56,727 bases of DNA. Source: Gnetum montanum. Its lineage: Eukaryota > Streptophyta > Gnetopsida > Gnetales > Gnetaceae. The DNA is taken from NCBI GenBank assembly GCA_015680685.1, contig MNCI01005867.1, positions 847,253 to 903,979 of the forward strand. The letters are read 5' to 3'. The notes under the pieces are model-generated. The model was not told where the DNA came from, searched no databases, and saw only the letters and a list, made by a program, of their open reading frames with translations. Below, one piece after another: positions 20,740 through 30,532 of the stretch. The stretch's first letter is position 1. Each line of letters opens with the position of its first letter. The translations under genes were made by a program, and so were the position numbers.

Positions 20740-21560
20740 TGATGGGACACGATATCGCATGGGCTGCGATATCTCATACGTGATATCGTGTCAGCCCCTG
20801 TGATATCGCGTACATGCAATATCACAGCCCATCACCTTGTTTATAAATAAGAGGTGGCTTTTTCTTGTAAGATCATCTAGATCTAAACCCTTAGCTAAAC
20901 TCTAGCAGTTTTACCATTCCAGAGATAGAACAATTTCCATGTGCCCGCAGTAGGAGTCTTAAAGTGAACGGCTCTTTATTTGAGCAATTTGTACATGAGC
21001 ACCCAATTATGTACGACAATAAAGATAAACTTTTTGATAAACCTTGCAACATATGGACTAAGCTAAATAGGAATTTAATTATTTTTAAATGTTTAAATGC
21101 TTTCTTAGATGATTAATCACTCTCAACCCTCAACTCTCCTAGTTAAGTGCATTCAGTACGATTGCTTCGAGCACGTGTGCTACCCTTGGTAACCCAGTAA
21201 CGAATAGTGTTTGGTAATCCTAGTAGCGTTGCACTGGTTTAGGGTGTGTACGGCAAGTGGGAACAAATATTGATGCTAGGATGATTAAAGCTTAGTTAAT
21301 GAAAGTTAGTTACTTAGTCTCTTCACCCTTTCCTCTCTTAGCATAGGCGATAAAAAGATAAAAGACATAAAAATCATACACCTCATACTTACTTAACCAT
21401 ACAACCGTGACAATACAAGTAAGTTTGGGAAGATAGTGATTGATTAACCTTAAGTGGTCCATTAAGGCATGTAAGCACTTAGTCCTTGGAGTTCAACTGG
21501 ATCACGCGTGAAACGCTCGTATTCGTGTGGTTAAGTGTAGGGGTACCTCGCCACTCATCA
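20740..21560 (+). repeat. E2 3' LTR
   Basis: 821 bp, same ends and layout as the 5' LTR. TATA at 20842-20849. It is about one-tenth diverged from the 5' copy by eye. Confidence 0.93.
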
Positions 21561-21713
21561 GTAATGATGTACATAGTGTTCAGCACCAAGTGTGCAGTCC
21601 AAAAGCATGACATTAGTGAGATCACATTGGATTTGGAGGAGAGTGGAATGGATTTTCTATGGGCTCTGCAATGTGGTTGGGAAGTGCTACCACGTTGGTT
21701 TGAGGAGTGTGTT
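21561..21713 (+). pseudogene. Unidentified coding-like sequence, part 2
   Basis: The only DNA between E2 and E3. The first five bases are the right GTAAT duplication. From 21566 the frame coming from 14431-14471 continues through 49 further codons with no stop (begins MYIVFSTKCAVQKHD, ends PRWFEECV) to the E3 insertion point. It then continues at 28620 in the same frame. Trp and Cys are frequent. Family not recognised. Confidence 0.5.
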
Positions 21714-21799
21714 TGATGGGATGCGATATCGCATGGGCCACAATATCGCGTCGTCCCCTGCGATATCGCGTACACAATATTGCAGTGCGTCGCCAAGTC

Positions 21800-21807
21800 T
21801 ATAAATA
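21800..21807 (+). promoter_or_regulatory. E3 5' LTR TATA box
   Basis: TATAAATA after the palindromes, followed by AGAGGCGACTC. The copy in the 3' LTR is at 27888-27895. Confidence 0.75.
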
Positions 21808-21928
21808 AGAGGCGACTCTCCCTTGTTTCTCATCCTAGGCTTAGACCATAGTGAAACTCTGGCACTATGATCCCTCCAGAGATAGAATATTTTCCATGTG
21901 CCCACAGTAGGAACTTCAAAGTGAACGG

Positions 21929-21985
21929 ATCTTTATTCAAACAGACATTGTACCTGAACATAAGTTTGTGTACGGCAATAAAGAT
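21929..21985 (+). other. LTR polyadenylation-signal hairpin, E3 copy
   Basis: Arms ATCTTTATT and AATAAAGAT with a loop of about 40 nt that contains a further GTAC...GTAC pairing. The AATAAA signal lies wholly in the 3' arm. Present in all family A LTRs and in family B with paired changes. Confidence 0.7.
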
Positions 21986-22524
21986 GAACTTCTTAGATAA
22001 ACCTTGCAGTGCATGGAATAGGCTAAATAGGATTTTATTTAATGTTATTTATTGTTTATTCTTTAATTGCTTTATTAGTTATTAAATTTCTCTCAACCCT
22101 TCTCTCCTAGTTAAGTGCCTCAGTACAACCGCTTCGAGCACGTGCGTTACACTTGGTGATCCCAGTAATGATTAGCGTTTGGTAATCAAGGTTGCATCGA
22201 TTTAGGGTGTAAATGGTAAGTGGGAATGGATACTGATGCTAGGTTAATTTAGACTTAGTTAGTTAGTTAAAGTTAGTTAATTAGTCTCTTCAACCCTTCA
22301 CCTCTCAGCATAGGAGATAAAACATAAAAGACTATAAAAATCATATACCTCAGACTTACTTAACCATACACCGTGACAAATAAAGTAAGTCTGGGAAGAC
22401 AACAAATAATTAACCTTAAGTCTCCATGAGACGTGTAGGCACTTAGTCTATGAAGTTCAACTAGATCATGTGTGTTACGCTCATATTCGTATGGTTGAGT
22501 GTAGGGGTACCTTGCCACTCATCA

Positions 22525-22545
22525 TTGGCGCCGTTGTCGGGGACT
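22525..22545 (+). promoter_or_regulatory. E3 primer-binding site
   Basis: TTGGCGCCGTTGTCGGGGACT. Over 18 bases it has a single difference from the plant tRNA-Asp complement, which fixes the primer type for the whole family. Confidence 0.9.
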
Positions 22546-22667
22546 AAGTGTTTGTGCGCTAAGTAGAACATAGGAGATTAGTCACATCATTGGGAGCTTA
22601 AATGAAACTTAGGGTTAATTAAAAGGAAAATTATATAACCATTAATTAGCACATCAAATAAGACACA

Positions 22668-25180
22668 ATGTCTTCTTCTTCTTCTCACAAGAGCATTACA
22701 CCACCTAGGGATAATACAAGAAACAGTCGAAAACACATAACCAAAATCAGCTAGTTCCTCAACAACATCAGGTAGTATATACTCATCCCGATGAGTACAT
22801 ATCAGATTTTACCTTTATCCTCCATTAAGACGAATAGTTGCGATGGAGAGACTTGCAAGGTAACATAGTGTTACCTCCAAATCGGTCAGTCCCAAACATG
22901 CTACTCCATGCTCTTGCATAGATTAGCATGATATAACTCTATGTTGAATACGTTATAGGTGAATTTGACATAAGGGATTACCATCCCAAATCTATACAAC
23001 ATATAAGGGACTCAAGGTAGGAGAGCCAACATACACTATTGAAGGGCAATGGGGTCCCGCATGTCCTAAGTGAAATTGGAGATGGTGAACCACTTATAAC
23101 GGGTTCTCTATTGAATGATGTTCCCCCTCCTAATGATAGTGAGGAGGTGGGGTATCAGAACCTATCCTCTACGATACAAAATCCTGGTTCTGATTCCTGT
23201 GAACTCCAACTTTTCACTAAGGGAACAAAAACACATGGCAAGGACGGGCACTCAGATCGTCATCATGATTAGGGTCGAAGCCACAGAAGAGAAGGTAGGA
23301 AACATCGTCATGGTGATGCTTCTCCTTCTTCTTCCCCTTCTTCACATCATTCACCCTCTCATTCCACATCTGGGCATAGCCATCAAGAGCATAATAATGA
23401 GGATAGAGGTAGAAAAAATGAGAGATCTCGACAAGAGAGTTGAGAGTGAGGACAAGGGCATGAACAAAGGGAAAGCAGGGAACAACGTAGACATCATAGA
23501 CATCACGAAAGAGATGATCATGATGAGCCCCTACTTGCAACTCGAAGTATGCTCGATATAACGAAGGTAGTGAGAATACTAACAAGGCATCAAAAGGATA
23601 GCCGGATCAAGTGCTTAGACATGAACAATATTCCATGCTTCGAAGGGGGATATAACACGGATCCGCAAAATCATTTACAGGTACACCTTGCAAAACATAG
23701 AAAACGAGTGGTAGAAACTAAAGTTATTTCCCAGGACACTCATCAATGAAGTAGAGAGTTGGTACCGATACTTAGAACCAGAAACCATTAGGAGGTGGAG
23801 TAAGATGTTAGAACTCTTCAACGATAAATATCAAATGTACTCTAGGGTATCTAATTTGCATAAACAAATCCAAGGATGGAAGCAAGGTACTCATGAACCC
23901 TTGGATGCTTCCATGGGCCGTTACTAGGCATTGTTACATCGTTGCCTGGGCCCTGGTTATGCACAGTGGGATCAACTACGTCATCTTGTAGATGGGATAA
24001 GGTATGAAACTAGGAGAGCCCTTGGGACTTATGCCCAAGGGAGACTATCAGAACTTAGATCCCATGAAATTCATCGCTTTTTGGAACAAGTAGCCAAAGA
24101 AGAAGGGGAGCTATGAAAAAGAGAAAGTGCAGAAGAATATAACCGTGATCCCTCTCTTTGAAAGAAGGGAGTGAGATTTTGTGATGAAGAGGATGAGTCA
24201 CCACTCGAAAAGTTGGTGAATAGAAAAACCTTGCCACTTCAAAAGCTAATAACAGAAGTATCGGCTAAGGTAGATGAAGTATGGAGCTCCTTAGACAGTA
24301 AAATTGAAACTATCCTAAATATTGTAGAGGAGTCTAAGGAGGAATGAAGTAGTAACAAGGAAAAGAAAAAGCGGAGAGATTTAGGCCCTGCACGTGACAA
24401 GGGTAAGGGGAAAATAACTATCTCCAATGGGGTTGTGGATTTGGACACAGAAGATGATGGTGGATGTGAGATCTACCAATATGACCATCCCAAGGGATGT
24501 TGTCCAATCATCTCACATCTACAAGAGTCTGGGGTGTATGCGCTCAACCCGAGACTCAACAGACGACAAACACCTTGAAGGTTACCTTATCCCCAAGGTA
24601 ACCCAAGGTAGTTCCACCAACCATTGATGTACTATCCAAGTGGAACTCCACCACAACCCATCAGATAACATCAAAAATGGCAATATCCATAATCATGGGG
24701 GATGCCATCACTGAAACAACAGTACCCTTACCAGTAGCCAGACCCATATGGATACTACGTGTAGCAGCCAATTTCTCCAAGTGACTCCATGGGTCACACA
24801 ACTTCGCAATGTCACTACCAAGTTTGGGAGTACTTTATAAGGACTCCTCCTCTAGGAGATGCTCCACATCCATACCATCCTCCTAATCCATACGCCTCTC
24901 TTCCACTAGTAGTTCCCATACCTCTTGCTCCAACAATGCAAGGGGAACTTCCCACTCAACCGTAGCAACATAACACTACGAGAGCCAGAAACATTCAACC
25001 CGCTGTTGGTTCTGACAACCGAAAAAAGAGAAGATATTTCTTTAGAACCAAAAGCCCAGACAAGCTCTCACAACAATAAGCGGTTAAGTCTGTGATCACT
25101 CCTCCAACATACAAGACTTCGGAGCTCCCTTCAAACCAAAATCAAAGCTCAACGTAGACGGTTATGTTAACACATACCGT
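22668..25180 (+). pseudogene. E3 gag pseudogene
   Basis: Starts at ATG 22668 (M-S-S-S-S-S-S-H). Segments: N-terminal region to about 22920; linker frame 23039-23269 with GEPLITGSLLNDV; Ser/Pro/His part; capsid-like region 23620-24120 (MNNIPCFEGGYN, LINEVESWYRYLE after shifts, then LRSHEIHRFLEQVAKEEGEL); a Lys/Glu-rich part to 24420; zinc-knuckle equivalent near 24466 whose second Cys is Tyr (CEIYQYDHPKGCC); and a Pro/Gln/Tyr-rich tail. Many stops. Same role as the gag of E2. Confidence 0.8.
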
Positions 25181-25904
25181 AACTGACTAGATCAAGGTAG
25201 GCCACCTTCCCAGGAAACTAACTAACCCTGGAAGTCCCTTTATCTACCTCCAAGTTGCCGAGAACGAACCACATAAGGCTCTTCTTGACTCAGGTCCTGG
25301 AGTCAACTTAATTTCATGAGAGATGTATCAAGCTTGAAACCTGCCCCAACTTAAGAAGAGCAATATTCAACTAGAGCTGGCTACCAATCCATCACCATTC
25401 CCTTGGGATTGATGGAGGACGTCGTTACCACTATGTGTGGTTGGTCATACCCAGCTGATTTCCTGATGATAGAAATTAACAATGATAAAGGGGACTTCCC
25501 AATTATAATGGGAAGGCCATGGCTGAGTACAATAGATGCGTACCTAGGGATCCGTGATCTTTCCTTGGAGATATATAAGGTAAATATTTATGGAAAGATT
25601 GAGAAGAAGAAATTTCCGTGCATGACATACAGTGACTCAGAGGGTGATGACATGGAGGAATACTTTGCATCTCTTCCATGCAACTGGTGTGCACCAGAAG
25701 GTGCCTATATGTAGCAACCACACAAGTAGTGGACACCCCATGGTTGATAGCTACTAGAAAGAGAAACCCATCAACATGCATGGAATAAACTAGGGAAACA
25801 ACCCACACTCGTAACAAAGGCATAGACACATTGGAATATGAGTGTCGCCAACTTCCACCCCTAAATCTAAGAACATCAATTGGGAGAAGTTGGGCATTTT
25901 TAAG
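25181..25904 (+). pseudogene. E3 protease remnant
   Basis: Active-site D-S-G at 25287-25295, then VNLI and a stop. The open frame 25403-25711 carries TTMCGWSYPADFLMIEI and FPIIMGRPWLS and ends in the Lys-rich loop. It is followed at about 25904 by the deletion joint that replaces the enzyme genes. Not functional. Confidence 0.78.
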
Positions 25905-26106
25905 AAATTCAAATAGACGTTCATTATTTCGGATCTCTCCCTTTCCATTTAGTCATGGGGGAGATGGCCACATATGCTAATCATTTGGGGCCCTTAGTTT
26001 TTTTTTTAGTTTTTTTTACACGTTTTTGTTTTACACATTTTTTTTTTACAAATTTCTTTAACTTTTCTTATTTTTGTTTTACAACATCATTTATACACTT
26101 TTTCAT

Positions 26107-26131
26107 TGTGTGTGTGTGTGTGTGTGTGTGT
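26107..26131 (+). repeat. (TG)n microsatellite
   Basis: Twelve TG units and one extra T. E2 and E4 have only a short GTGTG or TGTGGTTG at this place, so the expansion is specific to E3. Confidence 0.9.
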
Positions 26132-26553
26132 TATCCACCCTGTAAGTTTGTCATTTAATAAGTGTTCTTCATGATGGTATGAACTATTTTCCTATTGATT
26201 GCTAACATTTGATTTTTATCTTTAAATTATGATGTTGATACTAAGGTATGTTCTTTTGATATATCAGGCAATGAGTCCACTTCATCCATTCATCCACCAA
26301 GTTCTATGGTCTCTCTTGGCTTGGAAATATATAGTCCCTTTCTAATAAGAACTATAACGAATCGGTGACTGGGTACTTCTCAAACTAAGGAAGGACTCAA
26401 GGATTGAAAAGGGTGTGACTTCAAGGGAACTTGATGCATTTGTGTTGGCCATTCTCTTAGGTGCGTGGATGTTTTCTTCTTGAGTTTTCTTACCGTTTTG
26501 ACGTTACCCAATTATCGAGAAGCTGAGTAAATAAAAATAATAAGTCTTTGCAT

Positions 26554-26628
26554 GGTGTGGTTCTCATGCATAAACACATAAAATACAAAAAAAAAGGAAA
26601 GAGAGAAAATGAGAATTCAAAGCACACC
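26554..26628 (+). other. Conserved 3' noncoding hairpin, E3 copy
   Basis: Inner arms TTCTCAT (26561-26567) and ATGAGAA (26609-26615): relative to E2 the last pair has changed from C-G to T-A on both sides. Outer arms GGTGTG (26554-26559) and CACACC (26623-26628). The loop is longer and A-rich. Confidence 0.72.
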
Positions 26629-27770
26629 CCTCAGACAAAATAATTCCCTCTAACTAAGGCCCTTCTCACTTCCCATTCTCTCCTCCTTCATTTTGTCAGA
26701 ATGGTGGTGGCTCTTTGGAGATGCATTCTTGTTATTCAAGTGAATGGATTGGCTGAATGCATTAATGCAAAGTCACTGGATGTGGTTTGTTTGAGGCCGG
26801 AGTGGGAATGAGATTTACCAAGTCACATTAATCATTAACTCCACAAGGGGCTGTACACCACCTTGTTCTTGAGACTCCATTCCATTCTCTTATCTCCATC
26901 CTTCTCTTCATTATTCACCTCATTGTCAATTGTATTATTAGTGTATATTTTGGTTGACGCATTGTTTTCTTTTTGGTAAATTCTTGCGGTTAAGACTTTA
27001 ACTCTTGTTCCAAATGCCATTCCTAGAGCCTACAAACTCTTTGAATGTGGGTTTGTCAGGGCATTAAGGGCATGAGCCTGCTTTGGGGAGGACCCACTGA
27101 CATTCCTATTCGATACACCAGTTAATCTCTTTCCCCTAATATTTTTGCAATCCATTTTATTTTGTTCATTTCCATCTTGACATCCATTTCATCAACGTTA
27201 TAGTTGTCTCTTTTTCTTCCTCTTTCTTATTCCTTTTCTTTTTCAATTCTCTTGCTACTGGAGGTTCGCAATTAGTCAGGGGGTATGAGGCCCAATTTTT
27301 TCAATTTTCTCTTAGCCCCTACACCTTTGGTATTCATCATTAATATATCTCCAAATCCGTATCAGCCATACCACAACCCATCCAATGGACCGTTTACCGA
27401 AGTAAGGTAATAATTGCATTGTGCTTCATTTACAATAATGGATTGGATCTGGAGGGAACACTTGGAATGGAGCAGGGTTGAAACAACTATGCAAGGAGAA
27501 AGATCAATGGCGCGCTTACAGATGGACAACGAAAGGCATAATCTTGGAGTTGGCAGCAACAACACTTCTTTCTCTCTCTCTTTCTTAACTGCCAACTAAG
27601 GCTTGATGTCAAATGTAAAAGGTGTTCACCCTTGTTGTCGTGAACACTAGTTTTATTTTTTCTTGTAATGATGATACATTCACATGTCATCCCATTAGTT
27701 CCATGCAGTCAATAATCCCATACCTTCCCAATATTTTGTAAGGAACTCAAGGACAAGTTTTCATTTAGTC

Positions 27771-27779
27771 ATGGGGGTA
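27771..27779 (+). promoter_or_regulatory. E3 3' polypurine tract
   Basis: ATGGGGGTA directly before TGATGGGATG of the 3' LTR, the same as in E2. Confidence 0.85.
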
Positions 27780-28614
27780 TGATGGGATGCGATATCACAT
27801 GGGCCATGATATCGTGTACGTGATATCGCGTCCACCGCGATATCGCATCCCACGCAATATCGCGTACACGATATGTGCCACCAAGTCTATAAATAACAGG
27901 TGGCTCTCCCTTGTTTCTCATCCTAGGCTTAGACCATAGTGAAACTCTGGTAGTTTGATCCCTCTAGAGATAGAATATTTTCCATGTGCCCGCAGTAGGA
28001 ACTCCAAAGTGAACGGATCTTTATTCGAGCAGACATTGTACCTAAACACAATTTTGTGTACGGGAATAAAGACGAACTTCTTGGATAAACCTTGCAATGC
28101 ATGGAATAGGCTAAATAGGATTTTATTTAATGTTATTTATTCTTTATTCTTTAATTGCTTTATTAGTTATTAAATCTCTCTCAACCCTTCTCTCCTAGTT
28201 AAGTGCCTCAGTACGACCGCTTCGAGCACGTGCGTTACGCTTGGTGATCCCAACAACGATTAGCGTTTGGTAACGAAGGTTGCATTGGTTTAGGGTGTGA
28301 ATGGTGAGTGGGAACAGATGCTGATGCTAGGTTAATTCAGACTTAGTTAGTTAGTTAAAGTTAGTTAATTAGTCTCTTCAACCCTTCACCTCTCAGCATA
28401 GGAGATAAAACATAAAAGACTATAAAAATCATATACCTTAGACTTACTTAACCATACACCATGAAAAATACAAGTAAGTCTAGGAAGACAACAAATAATT
28501 AACCTTAAGTGTTCCATGAGGCGTGTAGGCACTTAGTCTATGGGGTTCGACCAGATCGTGCGTGTTACGCTTGTATTCGTATGGTTGAGTGTAGGGGTTC
28601 CTCACCACTCATCA
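27780..28614 (+). repeat. E3 3' LTR
   Basis: 835 bp. U3 has about five GATATC-type palindromes. TATA 27888-27895. Ends CTCATCA. Confidence 0.92.
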
Positions 28615-28846
28615 ATGTCCATCGTCACGAACTAGTGGTGGAGGAGTGGGTGTCACAGAGATGGATCCTGAAGCACTGAAACATGCAAATGTTTGTGAGC
28701 CACTATGGCTGGAACTTTGTTATGGAGTGGCTCAATGTAGGGGTTTTGCTGGTGGCAGTGCCGATGTAGTACAAGTAGGGCATGAATGCTGGTTGGTGGC
28801 CACATATGTGAAGGCTACCGTGGAGTTGAAGCATGACTCCAATTGA
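28615..28846 (+). pseudogene. Unidentified coding-like sequence, part 3
   Basis: Skipping the presumed five-base target copy, the frame of part 2 continues at 28620 for 19 codons (HRHELVVEEWVSQRW...) to TGA at 28677. A second frame, 28646-28843, overlaps it and reads DPEALKHANVCEPLWLELCY and onward for 67 codons. A +1/-1 shift around 28650 would join them. The next bases (28847-28940) encode an acidic MVVFSSDDENDGD-like piece. With parts 1 and 2 this makes a broken coding sequence of about 150-250 codons. No family recognised. Confidence 0.45.
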
Positions 28847-28949
28847 CAGCTTTGTGCTAGAGACATGGCCAAGGAAATGAAAATGGTGGTGTTCAGCAGT
28901 GATGATGAAAATGATGGTGATTGTTGGGAAGATAGTGCATGAGCTTAGC

Positions 28950-29418
28950 CTAGTGTTGTAGCAGGAGGTTATGAAAGATAATGGATCCCAAGATCCCACA
29001 ATTTAACACTTCATGGAGCTTATTCCTACCTTGGGCATCAAATCATTGTAATGCAACATCTTCACTTAACGGCTAGATGTGTCTATGTTATTTTATCAAA
29101 GCTAAAGTAAAGTAAGAAATGTCTAATGATGTTTTATATATCTTATCCATTAATTTTGATGGTAATAGAAAAATATACATAGTTAATCATACATTATAGA
29201 ACATGATTCCAAGTCTACATGCTCAAGAATAAAGGTATCATGATGATTTGACTATTTTTACTTGTAATAAGTGCATTTTATTATTTATTTTTTAGCATGA
29301 TTAGATTATCTAAGTGGTCCTTCTTTTATTTATTATGCACTCTAAAACTTATAACATGTGCATTCTACATGAGTTTGGACTAAAAATTATTATCTATAAT
29401 TATTTTCACATTGATTAC
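28950..29418. other. AT-rich spacer before E8
   Basis: Becomes AT-rich after about 29040. No frame or repeat is seen. It ends in ATTAC (29414-29418), the expected left target duplication of E8. Confidence 0.5.
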
Positions 29419-29681
29419 TGATGAAGCATCCGTTGGCCATGTTAATGTAGTTGTGTCGACATAGATGCCTCAACTTAGCTGCTTCGATGCATGCTATCGC
29501 ATTTGTTGGTTGCATTGACGTAGCTGTGTCGACGTAAATGTGTCAATGTAGATGCCTTGATGCATGTCATCACATATTTTTGAATAAAAAGTTAATTTTT
29601 GTTAGCTTTGATATCAAATGTCGAATATCAGGTCCTAAGATGCAATGTCAAATATATGGTATTGCGGGGTATGTGTCATCC

Positions 29682-29689
29682 TATAAATA
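29682..29689 (+). promoter_or_regulatory. E8 LTR TATA box
   Basis: TATAAATA (in CCTATAAATATAGCAC), in the same place relative to U3 and R as in family A. Confidence 0.7.
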
Positions 29690-29817
29690 TAGCACTTGGA
29701 CACACGGTTTGGATATAGTTTTGTCAATAGAGTAGCTAAACTTTGGTAGTTTTATTTCGTAATCCTAGAGAACAATGAGTGAGTGCCCGTAGAGTGGAGC
29801 TAAGTCAATTTATGAAG

Positions 29818-29868
29818 TCTTATTTGAGTGGCAATGTACCTAGACATATTCCATGAATAGAAATAAGA
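29818..29868 (+). other. LTR polyadenylation-signal hairpin, E8 version
   Basis: Perfect 8-bp arms TCTTATTT / AAATAAGA. Family A has TCTTTATT / AATAAAGA, so both arms changed together and pairing is kept, although the exact AATAAA is lost. Confidence 0.65.
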
Positions 29869-30409
29869 TCAAGATTAATTCTTATTCATTACAACACTTT
29901 GACTTAGATTAAATTTACTTTTAATGCAATTTATATTTCATGTGCTTAGTTAGTATTTATGTTTCCATGCATATTAATTAATTAAGCACATAATTACAAC
30001 TACTTCAAGCATGTGTATGACTCTTGGTAATCCCAGCAACGCTTAATGTTTGGTAACCCAATAGCATTATACGTGTTCAAGATGTGCATAGAAAGTGGGA
30101 TCAAATACTTATGTTATGGTAGTTAGTTATTAATTAGCAATTAGATTAGTTAAATTGATTATAAATTGAGTTTCAACCTATTGTTAATTGTAGACAAATA
30201 AAATATAAAATAATAAAAATCATATGCCTCACTCTGGACTAAACCATAAATGACAAAGTTATCACTAGTCCAAGTGGGAAAACAACAAACTATGATTAAG
30301 GCATAACAATCTAGATGCACAACTAGTCCCATCCACAGAATTCGACTAGATCATGTGTGAACGCTTGTGATTCATATGGTTAGGCATAGGGGTACCTTGC
30401 CACTCATCA

Positions 30410-30429
30410 TTAGCACCATTGGTGCTAGT
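30410..30429 (+). promoter_or_regulatory. E8 primer-binding site, decayed
   Basis: TTAGCACCATTGGTGCTAGT after the LTR. The first half fits the tRNA-Asp complement; the second half is lost. Confidence 0.55.
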
Positions 30430-30532
30430 TATTTAGATTAGTTATGGTATACATGATTACTGTAAAGGTATTAATGATCTATCTTTTAAAAAATATTAAT
30501 ATTTTAAGTCACTTATGTTATTAGGTAAAACC

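Larger units (their letters stand above)
14472..21560 (+). mobile_element. E2: complete non-autonomous gag-protease retrotransposon
   Basis: A 7089-bp plus-strand element with two LTRs (14472-15275 and 20740-21560), perfect GTAAT target duplication, PBS, gag, protease, a 1.9-kb 3' noncoding region and a 3' polypurine tract. RT, RNase H and integrase are absent: protease-linker sequence (to about 18755) joins sequence that in E4 lies after integrase. It resembles the class called TR-GAG elements, which keep gag and rely on enzymes of relatives. By eye the two LTRs differ at roughly one site in ten, so the insertion is not recent. Confidence 0.93.
21714..22524 (+). repeat. E3 5' LTR
   Basis: 811 bp, TGATGGGATGCGATATCGCA start, CTCATCA end. 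TATA box 21800-21807. R hairpin arms ATCTTTATT (21929-21937) and AATAAAGAT (21977-21985), a perfect 9-bp pairing that includes the polyadenylation signal. Confidence 0.93.
25923..27770 (+). other. E3 3' noncoding region
   Basis: Internal polypurine motif 25955-25967, T-rich tract, (TG)12 microsatellite 26107-26131, hairpin 26554-26628, conserved GGACCCACTGACATTCC block near 27090-27106, and a second polypurine-like motif AGGGGGTA (27278-27285) that is followed by TGAGG, like a decayed LTR start. No gene is seen. Confidence 0.72.
21714..28614 (+). mobile_element. E3: complete non-autonomous gag-protease retrotransposon
   Basis: A 6901-bp plus-strand element of family A: 5' LTR 21714-22524, best-preserved PBS in the window, gag with ATG, protease, 3' noncoding region, polypurine tract and 3' LTR 27780-28614. 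Like E2 it lacks RT, RNase H and IN. Its deletion joint (GAAATTCAAATAGACGTTC, about 25904-25922) matches that of E1 and removes more than in E2. The flanks are GTGTT and ATGTC, so the target duplication is decayed (three of five agree). Confidence 0.92.
29419..30409 (+). repeat. E8 5' LTR
   Basis: 991 bp, TGATGAAGC...CTCATCA. Instead of GATATC palindromes its U3 has repeats of GTCGACRTARATG and GATGCATG type. TATA box 29682-29689. The R hairpin has arms TCTTATTT (29818-29825) and AAATAAGA (29861-29868). U5 shares TTGGTAATCCCAGCAACG-like blocks with family A, so the two families are related. Confidence 0.8.

Noticed and set aside
22525-22545. tRNA gene near the PBS.
   Set aside because: Only the 18-21 bases complementary to the tRNA 3' end are present. 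There is no cloverleaf or A/B box.
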